64,000 nt of DNA, from contig NZ_CP135076.1 of NCBI RefSeq assembly GCF_032229225.1, positions 2,027,001-2,091,000 of the forward strand, written 5' to 3'. Each line of letters begins with the position of its first letter. Position 1 is the first letter of the stretch. Under the pieces are notes generated by a model. It was given only the letters and a program-made list of their open reading frames with translations, was not told the DNA's origin and did no database searches. Of the stretch, positions 36,914 to 47,037 are shown one piece after another. Source of the DNA: Stakelama saccharophila (lineage in GTDB: Bacteria; Pseudomonadota; Alphaproteobacteria; Sphingomonadales; Sphingomonadaceae). A program made the translations under genes and the position numbers.

Positions 36914-37191
36914 CCCGAAACGAGCGCCGATACCTTCTGACCGGCCCGATCGCCACCTGGCTGGGCATGCTCCTTCTCGGCGCGATCAGTGCCGGCTACA
37001 CCCAGATACCGGGAACACCGATCCGGCTGGTCGTCCAGCTCGTCCTGCTGTCGGTGCAACTTGCGCTGATTACCCTGTTCTTCATGCAGTTGCGCCGCGC
37101 CGAGGGGCTGGTCCGACTGGCTGCGATGGCGGGCGCCATCTGGGCATCCTTCCTGTTTCTCTTCGCCTTCAGCGACTATCTGACGCGCTGA
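36910..37191 (+). CDS. Cytochrome c oxidase subunit IV-type small protein
   Basis: The product has 93 residues with three membrane helices: WLGMLLLGAISAGYTQI, VVQLVLLSVQLALITLFFMQL and a last one ending FLFLFAFSDYLTR. The layout and the LITLFFMQLRRAEGLVRL junction match the prokaryotic COX4 family (PF03626). It is the last gene of the act-cox operon. Only weak hairpins follow, so the exact transcript end is not clear. Confidence 0.88.
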   Translation: MTRNERRYLLTGPIATWLGMLLLGAISAGYTQIPGTPIRLVVQLVLLSVQLALITLFFMQLRRAEGLVRLAAMAGAIWASFLFLFAFSDYLTR

Positions 37192-37402
37192 TTTCTCATA
37201 CAACGCCGGCTTTTGAACCAAGCCATTGCTTTGGTCGGCTTTTAAAGTCGTGGCCCCCTTCTGTTCAGGCCCCGTCAATCCGCTATATGGCACCGTTCAT
37301 CGCAAATGGCCGGGGGAGCCTTCCCTTCGGCTACGTGTTAGAACTGATACAGCCGACGATTCCGTTCAACAGCGCGGACCCACCGGCATCAGGAGGATTT
37401 TG

Positions 37403-37996
37403 ATGTTCAATCGCCGACCTTTTCGTTTTCGCAAGGCGCTGATCGGGACCGCGCTTGCCGGCGCGTTGCTGGTCACCGGCTGCACCTCGCCGACGCCTTA
37501 TCGGCCTGCGACCGGCTACGGTGCCAATGCGACCGGCTATACCGACCAGCGGATCGAGCCCGACCGCTATATGGTCAGTTTCCAGGGCAACAGTGCCACC
37601 GCACGTGAGACGGTGGAACGCTATCTGCTCTATCGCGCGGCGCAGCTCACCCTGGAACAGGGCTATGACTATTTCGTGCTCGCCCACCGCGACACCGACA
37701 AGCAGACCCGGACCTATGCCACCGGCGATCCGTTCGGCGGACCGTTCGGATATGGTGGCTGGAACCCCTATTGGCGGTATTATTCGCCCTATTACGGCTG
37801 GGGCGGCTGGGGTCCCTATGGCGACCCGTTCTGGGGCGGCCGCGACATCGACGTCCGCACCATCGACAAGTACCAGGCGATGGCGGAAATCGTTCTCGGC
37901 CGGGGCGAAAAGCCCAAGGACAATGTCCGGGCCTTCGACGCCCGCGCCGTGATCGACAATCTCGGCCCGACGGTGCGGCCGCCCGAGCGCGGCTGA
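37403..37996 (+). CDS. CC0125/CC1285-family lipoprotein
   Basis: The product has 197 residues. The signal ends in a lipobox (LLVTGC), followed by a soluble domain with ETVERYLLYRAAQLTLEQGYDYFVLAHR. A low-complexity Gly/Trp/Tyr/Pro region near residues 115-150 (YYSPYYGWGGWGPYG) precedes KYQAMAEIVLGRGEKP. This is the alphaproteobacterial CC0125/CC1285 lipoprotein layout; function is unknown. An AGGAGG Shine-Dalgarno supports ATG 37403. It has its own 211-nt upstream gap and a strong terminator after it, so it is probably a single-gene transcript. Confidence 0.88.
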   Translation: MFNRRPFRFRKALIGTALAGALLVTGCTSPTPYRPATGYGANATGYTDQRIEPDRYMVSFQGNSATARETVERYLLYRAAQLTLEQGYDYFVLAHRDTDKQTRTYATGDPFGGPFGYGGWNPYWRYYSPYYGWGGWGPYGDPFWGGRDIDVRTIDKYQAMAEIVLGRGEKPKDNVRAFDARAVIDNLGPTVRPPERG

Positions 37997-38013
37997 TCTG
38001 CCCCGACTGCTTG

Positions 38014-38051
38014 AAAGGCCCTCTTCCGCACCACCGCGGAAGAGGGCCTTT
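38014..38051. terminator. Strong intrinsic terminator, bidirectional
   Basis: A perfect 16-bp stem (arms 38014-38029 and 38036-38051) with a 6-nt loop ACCACC carries A-runs and T-runs at both ends. It lies 17 nt after the stop of the plus-strand lipoprotein and about 25 nt beyond the stop of minus-strand secA, so it can terminate both converging transcripts. Confidence 0.92.
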
Positions 38052-38076
38052 TCATGTCGGCACCGGTTCGGGCGCG

Positions 38077-40836
<2,760 letters not shown>

Positions 40837-40940
40837 GAAATTATCCTGTACGTCTGATGGATGAGCGCGAGCGCGCCCTGGCGGCGCGGCTGCGCGAGAG
40901 AATGGCGAGGGAACGGGCGCGTCGGTAGCGCCCGGCAACC

Positions 40941-41267
40941 CTATTCCAGGCGGCGCTGATCGATACCGGACGGCAGGCGCAACAGCGGCGCCCGCGCCGG
41001 GACGAGCGGATCGGCGCGCAGCGAAAGGCGGCGCGGCGTCGGCTGTATCAGGCCGCGATGCGCGGGCGCCACCGCGCGCACATCGGCAAGCACGGTGACG
41101 ACCGAGGCCAGCCCGGCCCGTTCGATCCGCGTCGGCTGTGCCGTGCGCTCGGCCGCGGCCGCGCCGGAAAGGCCGGTCAGCAACGCGGTAAGGAACAGGA
41201 GCAAGCGCAAGATCGATCTTTCCGGCTGAGCGACAGGTCCGGCGCGAGGCCGGGCCGCGTCCGACAT
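40941..41267 (-). CDS. Hypothetical secreted protein upstream of secA
   Basis: I recognise no family. The product has 108 residues with a likely signal peptide ([22 protein letters not shown]) after a 17-residue hydrophilic leader. The mature part of about 65 residues is basic, with many Ala, Leu, Pro and Arg ([28 protein letters not shown]). It lies on the secA strand, 104 nt upstream. The clear signal peptide argues that it is coding, but composition alone is weak evidence in GC-rich DNA. Confidence 0.45.
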   Translation of the reverse strand: MSDAARPRAGPVAQPERSILRLLLFLTALLTGLSGAAAAERTAQPTRIERAGLASVVTVLADVRAVAPAHRGLIQPTPRRLSLRADPLVPARAPLLRLPSGIDQRRLE

Positions 41268-41634
41268 AGTAACGCGAAGCCCGTTCGTCTAATCAAAAGC
41301 ACATTACGGCGCGACCCGCCCCATGGCGGCAAACCCTGCCCCGCGGCGAAGACGCCGAACCGGCCGCCAAGCCCCGCGCGAAACCGCCAAAGGTCGCACA
41401 GAGTCGCACCTCAACGGGCCCGCGCGCGCACGCGGGCGTATGCGGGCGTGCGCGATATTATACTCACGGTTTGAAAGCGCCGTGTTCGCCATGGCACGGC
41501 GGCTGGGGTGTAGGAAAGCGTTTTCTGTTCATGCTACGTTCCTTTCCGCGCGGCAAGGACGCGGCGGTGCCGCGGCCGGAGAAAGCGCGCACGGACCGTT
41601 TGCCTGAACGGTGCGGCCCGGTATAGCCGCGGCC
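41268..41634. other. Intergenic region before argJ
   Basis: I see no convincing gene in these 367 nt. It includes a run of alternating CG/CA around 41421-41456 (cgcgcgcgcacgcgggcg) and an AT-rich patch (gatattatactcac, about 41454-41467) that may hold the argJ or divergent promoter. Short open frames here have no protein-like features. Confidence 0.5.
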
Positions 41635-42864
41635 ATGTCCAGCCAACGATCGCCGCTCGCGCCCCAGGCCTTTCCCGATCTGCCCGCCATCGGCGGCGTG
41701 ACGCTGCGAATCGCGCGCGCCGGGTACAAGGACTGGGACCGGTGCGACCTGACGCTCGCGACGCTTTCCCCCGACACCGCCGTTGCCGGCGTGACGACGC
41801 AGAGCCGGTGCCCCTCGCCCGAGGTCGAATGGTGCCGCAAGGCGCTGGTGCTGGGCCAGGCCCGCGCACTGGTCGTCAATGCCGGCAACGCCAACGCCTT
41901 CACCGGCCGGCACGGACGCGAGGCGGTGGAGACGATCACCGCCGCCGTGGCACGCGAAATCGGTTGCGCCCCATCGGACGTCTTCGTCGCCTCGACCGGG
42001 GTCATCGGGGTGCCGCTGCCGACCGACAAGGCCGAAGCGGGCCTCGCCGCCGCCTTCAGCGCCGACCCGTGCGGCTGGGAGGAGGCGGCGGCGACGATCA
42101 TGACCACCGACACCTTCGCCAAGGCGGCGCATGCCAGCGCCGTCGTCGGCGGGCAGCGCGTCGAGCTGGTGGGGATCGTCAAGGGGTCGGGCATGATCGC
42201 GCCCGACATGGCGACCATGCTGGGCTTCATCTTCACCGACGCCGCGGTGGAGGCGGAATTCCTGCAGGCAGCCCTGCGCAGCGCCAATGCGGAGAGCTTT
42301 TCCTGCATAACCGTGGACAGCGACACCTCCACCAGCGACACGGTGCTGGCATTCGCGACCGGCGCGGCGGGCAACCGGCCGCTATCGTCGGAGGACGACG
42401 ACGGCGCCGACGCGTTCGCCGCGGCACTCGCCGACCTGTGCCGCCAGCTCGCCCATCTGGTGGTGCGCGACGGCGAAGGCGCGAGCAAGTTCATCACGGT
42501 GGCGGTGGAGGGCGCCGAAAGCGACGCGAGCGCGCACCGGATCGCCCTGTCGATCGCCAATTCGCCGCTGGTGAAGACGGCGATCGCCGGCGAGGATGCC
42601 AATTGGGGCCGGGTGGTGATGGCGGTGGGCAAGGCGGGCGAGCCGGCCGAGCGCGACAGATTGTCGATCCGGTTCGGCGCGACGCAGGTGGCGCGCGACG
42701 GCCTGGCCGTACCGGATTACGACGAAACGCCGGTCGCGGCGCATCTGAAGGACGCCGAGGTCGAAATCGGCGTGGACCTGGGGCTGGGCGACGGCCGCGC
42801 GACGGTCTGGACCTGCGACCTGACGCACGGATATATCGCGATCAACGCCGACTATCGGAGCTGA
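41635..42864 (+). CDS. argJ: Bifunctional ornithine acetyltransferase / N-acetylglutamate synthase
   Basis: The product has 409 residues. The autocleavage site KGSGMIAPDMATML is present, with the nucleophile Thr194 that starts the beta chain. Other conserved pieces are NAGNANAFTG, FVASTGVIG, SFSCITVDSDTSTSDT and EDANWGRVVMAVGKAGEP. It recycles the acetyl group in arginine biosynthesis, transferring it from N-acetylornithine to glutamate. ATG 41635 gives the family N-terminus; an upstream GTG at 41611 is unlikely. Confidence 0.97.
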   Translation: MSSQRSPLAPQAFPDLPAIGGVTLRIARAGYKDWDRCDLTLATLSPDTAVAGVTTQSRCPSPEVEWCRKALVLGQARALVVNAGNANAFTGRHGREAVETITAAVAREIGCAPSDVFVASTGVIGVPLPTDKAEAGLAAAFSADPCGWEEAAATIMTTDTFAKAAHASAVVGGQRVELVGIVKGSGMIAPDMATMLGFIFTDAAVEAEFLQAALRSANAESFSCITVDSDTSTSDTVLAFATGAAGNRPLSSEDDDGADAFAAALADLCRQLAHLVVRDGEGASKFITVAVEGAESDASAHRIALSIANSPLVKTAIAGEDANWGRVVMAVGKAGEPAERDRLSIRFGATQVARDGLAVPDYDETPVAAHLKDAEVEIGVDLGLGDGRATVWTCDLTHGYIAINADYRS

Positions 42865-42993
42865 AGCCGGTCGGGGCCTGCGATGCCGGTGATGCGTTCG
42901 ACCGGCCTTGGATGCCATCTGCCTCCACATTCCTTGAGATCGGGGAAAGAGCAGCCCTGTTCGACTGCCTGCAAAGGCAAGCGCTCAGGACGG

Positions 42994-43020
42994 CCCTTCG
43001 ACGGGCTCAGGGCAAACGGG
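42994..43020. repeat. Intergenic repeat-like element (CCTTCGACGGGCTCAGGGC type)
   Basis: The core CCTTCGACGGGCTCAGGGC followed by AAACGGG matches from memory a short intergenic element seen many times in sphingomonad and other alphaproteobacterial genomes. Only one copy is in this window, so the call depends on that recollection. It sits 130 nt after argJ. Confidence 0.4.
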
Positions 43021-43182
43021 AATGGGGCTCCTATCGGGGAGTGCTCGCCAGGCTTGCGGCTCGACCAGGTTTGCGGCTCGGCACGCTTGCGGCGACGGGC
43101 GGTTCATGCCGCCGTCCGGTTGCCGACGCCCCACTCCGCCATCCGACGGATCGGCAGGCCGCTGCGGCGTCGGCAACTCGGT

Positions 43183-43223
43183 GCGAATGCGGATGCCGGC
43201 TGAACGGGGCCATCCGCATTCGC
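43183..43223 (-). terminator. Hairpin after trxA, possible terminator
   Basis: Arms GCGAATGCGGATG (43183-43195) and CATCCGCATTCGC (43211-43223) form a perfect 13-bp stem with a 15-nt loop, 1 nt past the trxA stop. There is no U-run on either strand, so it may instead protect the mRNA end or be a repeat element. Confidence 0.45.
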
Positions 43224-43224
43224 C

Positions 43225-43545
43225 TCAAAGCTCGCTTTCGAGCCATGCCTTGAGCTGGCTCTTGGGTTCGGCGCCGACCTTGGTGGCGGCGATCTGGCCG
43301 TCCTTGAACAGGATCATGGTGGGAATGCCGCGCACGCCGTATTTGCCGGGTGCTTCCGGGTTTTCGTCGATGTTGATCTTGGTGATCGTCACCCGGTCGC
43401 CCAGTTCGTCCGAAATCTCTTCCAGCGCGGGGCCGATCATCTTGCACGGGCCGCACCATTCGGCCCAGAAATCGACCAGCACCGGCGTGCCGGCATTGAT
43501 GACGTCGCTTTCGAAGCTGTCGTCGGTAATCGGCTTGGTCGCCAT
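43225..43545 (-). CDS. trxA: Thioredoxin 1
   Basis: The product has 106 residues and the whole thioredoxin fold: [14 protein letters not shown] with the redox pair [13 protein letters not shown], and the cis-Pro loop [11 protein letters not shown]. It reduces cytoplasmic disulfides with thioredoxin reductase. ATG 43545 was chosen over an upstream ATG at 43569 because it matches the family start. It is the last gene of the divL-tsaE-amgK-murU-addB-addA-trxA string, 51 nt after addA. Confidence 0.97.
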   Translation of the reverse strand: MATKPITDDSFESDVINAGTPVLVDFWAEWCGPCKMIGPALEEISDELGDRVTITKINIDENPEAPGKYGVRGIPTMILFKDGQIAATKVGAEPKSQLKAWLESEL

Positions 43546-43596
43546 ATTCTGTTCTCCTGCTGTCGGCATGGTAGGTATGAACGCGCGAGCCGCGGC

Positions 43597-46500
43597 TCAA
43601 GCGTCATCTCGCAAGCTTTCCTGCGCCGGCCCATAGCCCGGCTTGTGCGGGCCCAGCAATCGGTCGGGCAGATCGAACAGGACCGGCCCGGCGGTATAGA
43701 GCAGCGCCGCCTCGATCCGGCGGCCGGGAAAGATGACGCCGAGCGCGGCGGAATAAGCGGCCATCTGTCGCAGGTGATATTCGGGCAGCGCGTCGAGCGA
43801 CCCCGGCACGCGGCGGCCGGTCTTGAAATCGACGACGCGGACATGGCCGTCGGTGACGAGCAGGCGGTCGACCGTGCCGGATATGACCTCCCCCGCGACC
43901 ACGGCGACGATCGGCGCCTCGGCCAGCGAGCCGGGGCCGAACAGATCGGCGAAGCGGGGATCGTCGATGATAGCGAGCGCATCGTCGGCGACGGCTTCGC
44001 GCCGGTCCGCTTCGGCGATGCCCTGCGCCCCCTCCAGCCAGCGCAGGGCCGCCGCTCGGCGATCCTGCGCAGGGATGGCGGGCAGACGCTCGAACAGGGC
44101 GTGGAGAAGCCGCCCGCGCTCGGCCGCGTCGCGCATGGCGGGCGCCGGCGGCGGATCGGCCACCGCGTCCTCGCCCAGCGCCGAGGGCGCCAGCGGGCGC
44201 GGCGGCTTCGCCTCGGCCGGCGCGGCGCGGCGAATCCACTCCGGAAGCGCCGCCGCGGCCGAGGGTTCGCCCCGCCCCGCCGGCGCCGCCGCGACCGGGC
44301 GCTGCGGCACGAGGCCGGTGAAGACGCGCGGCGCCGCCGCCTCTGCCGCCGGCACGCCCAGCGCATCGAATGCCGAACGGGCGACGGCATACCAGCTCGC
44401 CTCCGGCACCTCTCCCTTGCTGGCCGGGCCGAGGGCGCCGGCGACGACCAGCCGTTCCTCCGCGCGCGTCGCGGCGACGTAGAAGAGGCGCCAATGTTCC
44501 TCCAACTCGCGCCGGTCGGCATCGGCCAGCGCGGCGTCGAGCGAGCCGCCGCGTTCCCCGGCGCGCGGGCGGAAGATCGGCAGGCGCACCTCGCCGCCCT
44601 CCTCCGGCTTCCAGGACAGGATGTCGCGCCGATTGCGCGTCGGGTCGACCGTGGCGTCGGCGAGGATGACGAACGGCGCCTGCAGCCCCTTGGCGCCGTG
44701 GGCGGTCATCACCCGCACGGCATCGCGCGGCTGCGACGGATCGCGCACGATCTCCACCTCGCCCCGATCGAACCAGTCGAGGAATCGTTGCAGCGAAGGG
44801 GTGGCCAGCCGCTCGAAATCGAGCGCGGCGTTGAGCAGTTCCGCGATCGGATCGCGCGCTTCGGCGCCCAGGCGGGCGATCAGCCTGCGCCGGCCATCGA
44901 GCGGGCCGGACAATATCCCTTCGAGGAACCGATAGGGCGTGGTGAGATCGGCGCGGCGCAGAAGATCGTATAGCGGCTCCAGCCGGTCCGGCGCGCAGCT
45001 TTCGCGCAAGTGCCGCCAAAGGCTGTGATGCTCTCGGCGGGCGGCGTGCATGAGATCGTCCTGCGACCAGCCGATGAGCGGCGAGACGAGCAGGCTCGCC
45101 AGCGAGAGATCGTCGTCGGGCTGGAGCACGAAGCGCACGGCCGCGAGCAGATCCTGCACCGCGAGCGGAGCGTTCAGGCGAAGGCGATCGACGCCGGCGA
45201 CCGGCACCCCCTCGGCATAGAGGCGCGCGACCAGCAGCGACGCCAGGTCGCCGCGCCGCTTGACCAGGATCATCACATCCTCGGGTCGGAGCGAACGGCC
45301 CCGGCTTTCCAGGCGCTCGCCGGCGTCGATCCACGCCTTTACCTGGCGGGCGATGTCGGCCGCCTGCCGGCGTACGGCATCGTCGATCCAGTCCTCCTCG
45401 TCCGCGTCGCCGCCTTCGACGACCGGCGGCCAGAGTTCGACCCGGCCCGGCCCCTTCACCTCGCTGGCATGGCCGGCGGCGTCGCCATGTTCGCCCATGC
45501 CGGGAGCGGGAAGCAGGGCGATGGCGCGGTCGACGAAATCCAGCACCGGACGTGTCGAGCGATAGCTGGCGGACAGCGACATGGTGTCCAGCGGCCGCGC
45601 CTCCGCATCCGGCGGCGGATCGCCGGCAAGGCGTTCGAAATGGCGGTGGGCGAGGCGAAAATAGAGCGGGTCCGTGCCCTGGAAACCGAAAATGGCCTGC
45701 TTGTAGTCGCCGACGGTGAACAGCGTGCGCAGCGCGCCGGCCGACGCCCCTTCCCCGGCGAAGAATTCGTCGGCGATGGCGCGGACGATGCGCCACTGGT
45801 CCCAATTGGTGTCCTGCGCCTCGTCGATCAGCACATGCTGGGTCGCCTGATCGAGCTTGAAGCGCACCCAGTCGCCCATGCCGGGCTGGAGCAGCAGGTC
45901 GAGCGCGCGCTGGATCAGGTCGTCGAAATCGACCGCGCCGGCTTGGCGCTTGGCGCGGGCATATTCGCGGGCATAAGCGCGGCCCGCGTCGAGTGCGGCG
46001 GCGAGCAGATCGGCATAGGCGCCGCGCGCGCGCATCGCCAGCAGCCCGGCGCAGCGCTCGTGCATCGCCGCGACCGCATCGCCGTATCCGGCCTCCTGCG
46101 GCGCCTGGCCCTTACCGACCGAGCGCATCGCGCCGTCGGCGCGCGCCCAGATGTCGTGCAGCTTGGCCAAGTCGCGGGCACGCGCCTCCGGCCCTGCCGC
46201 CAGCCATGCCGCGGCGATATCGGCGCGCGCCAGGCCCTTGGCCGTGTTCCAGTCGGCGTTCCAGGCCGCGATCCGGCGCAGCGCTTCGACATCGAAGGCA
46301 TCGTCGGCGCAAGCGCGAACCAGTTCGGCTTCGATCTCTCCGGACGGCAGGTCGAGCGCGCGGCGGAGATAGGGGGCAATCCCCTCCGGCAGCGCCTCCA
46401 GCATGCGCAGCGAGCGCGCGCAGGCATGGAGGAACGCCTCCGCCTGCCCCTCGCCCAGCCGCAGGCTGAGGGCGCCGATCGCTTCGGCATGGCGCGTGCC

Positions 46501-47037
46501 GCCATCGGCCGCTTCCTGCGCCAGCATCGCCGCCAGCGCCTCGCGCGCCATGACGCTTTCCTCCCGCGCCTCCAGCGGCCGAAAGCCCGGCACCAGTTCC
46601 GCCTCCATCGGGAAGGCGGCGAGCAGGGTCTGGCAGAAGCTGTGGATCGTCTGGATGCGGATGCCGCCGCCGGGCGCATCGAGCACGCGGGCGAACAGCG
46701 TGCGGGCGCGGGCGAGCAGGTCCGCATCGTTCGCATCCTCGCCCAGCGCGAACAGGTCCTTGCGCAGATCGGCTTCCGGCAGGCGTACCCAGCGCGCGAG
46801 CCGGGCGCTGATCCGCGACGCCATTTCCGCCGCGCCCGCCTTGGTGAAGGTGAGGCACAGGATGGCGCCCGGATCGACGCCGCGCAGCAGCAGGCGATAG
46901 ACGCGCGCGGTGAGCACCTGCGTCTTGCCGGTGCCGGCCGACGCCGACAGCCAGACATGGCGATCGGGATCGCTGGCATCACGCTGGGTTCCCGCCAGCC
47001 GCGGCAGGGCGCCGGTGCTATTGCCGCTCACGGCCAT
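43597..47037 (-). CDS. addA: Double-strand break repair helicase-nuclease AddA
   Basis: The product has 1146 residues. The UvrD-type helicase has Walker A SASAGTGKTQVL near residue 32, LCLTFTKAGAAEMA, Walker B in HVLIDEAQDTNWDQW, and RVMTAHGAKGLQAPFVIL. The C-terminal RecB-like nuclease has VDFKTGRRVP and YHLRQMAAYSAAL. With AddB it resects double-strand ends for RecA (the alphaproteobacterial AddAB pathway replacing RecBCD). Its start overlaps addB by 20 nt. Confidence 0.97.
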   Translation of the reverse strand: MAVSGNSTGALPRLAGTQRDASDPDRHVWLSASAGTGKTQVLTARVYRLLLRGVDPGAILCLTFTKAGAAEMASRISARLARWVRLPEADLRKDLFALGEDANDADLLARARTLFARVLDAPGGGIRIQTIHSFCQTLLAAFPMEAELVPGFRPLEAREESVMAREALAAMLAQEAADGGTRHAEAIGALSLRLGEGQAEAFLHACARSLRMLEALPEGIAPYLRRALDLPSGEIEAELVRACADDAFDVEALRRIAAWNADWNTAKGLARADIAAAWLAAGPEARARDLAKLHDIWARADGAMRSVGKGQAPQEAGYGDAVAAMHERCAGLLAMRARGAYADLLAAALDAGRAYAREYARAKRQAGAVDFDDLIQRALDLLLQPGMGDWVRFKLDQATQHVLIDEAQDTNWDQWRIVRAIADEFFAGEGASAGALRTLFTVGDYKQAIFGFQGTDPLYFRLAHRHFERLAGDPPPDAEARPLDTMSLSASYRSTRPVLDFVDRAIALLPAPGMGEHGDAAGHASEVKGPGRVELWPPVVEGGDADEEDWIDDAVRRQAADIARQVKAWIDAGERLESRGRSLRPEDVMILVKRRGDLASLLVARLYAEGVPVAGVDRLRLNAPLAVQDLLAAVRFVLQPDDDLSLASLLVSPLIGWSQDDLMHAARREHHSLWRHLRESCAPDRLEPLYDLLRRADLTTPYRFLEGILSGPLDGRRRLIARLGAEARDPIAELLNAALDFERLATPSLQRFLDWFDRGEVEIVRDPSQPRDAVRVMTAHGAKGLQAPFVILADATVDPTRNRRDILSWKPEEGGEVRLPIFRPRAGERGGSLDAALADADRRELEEHWRLFYVAATRAEERLVVAGALGPASKGEVPEASWYAVARSAFDALGVPAAEAAAPRVFTGLVPQRPVAAAPAGRGEPSAAAALPEWIRRAAPAEAKPPRPLAPSALGEDAVADPPPAPAMRDAAERGRLLHALFERLPAIPAQDRRAAALRWLEGAQGIAEADRREAVADDALAIIDDPRFADLFGPGSLAEAPIVAVVAGEVISGTVDRLLVTDGHVRVVDFKTGRRVPGSLDALPEYHLRQMAAYSAALGVIFPGRRIEAALLYTAGPVLFDLPDRLLGPHKPGYGPAQESLRDDA

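Larger units (their letters stand above)
42865..43224. other. Intergenic region between convergent argJ and trxA
   Basis: These 360 nt hold no convincing gene. They contain a dispersed-repeat-like element (42994-43020), tandem-like GCTTGCGGCTCG words between 43048 and 43090, and a hairpin next to trxA (43183-43223). Confidence 0.5.

Noticed and set aside
37192..37260. Terminator after the act-cox operon
   Set aside because: The hairpin near 37216-37240 has bulges and only a short T-run; not strong enough to annotate.
41323..41607. 94-codon plus-strand frame before argJ
   Set aside because: Arg/Ala-rich, no ribosome site, covers simple CG-rich repeats.
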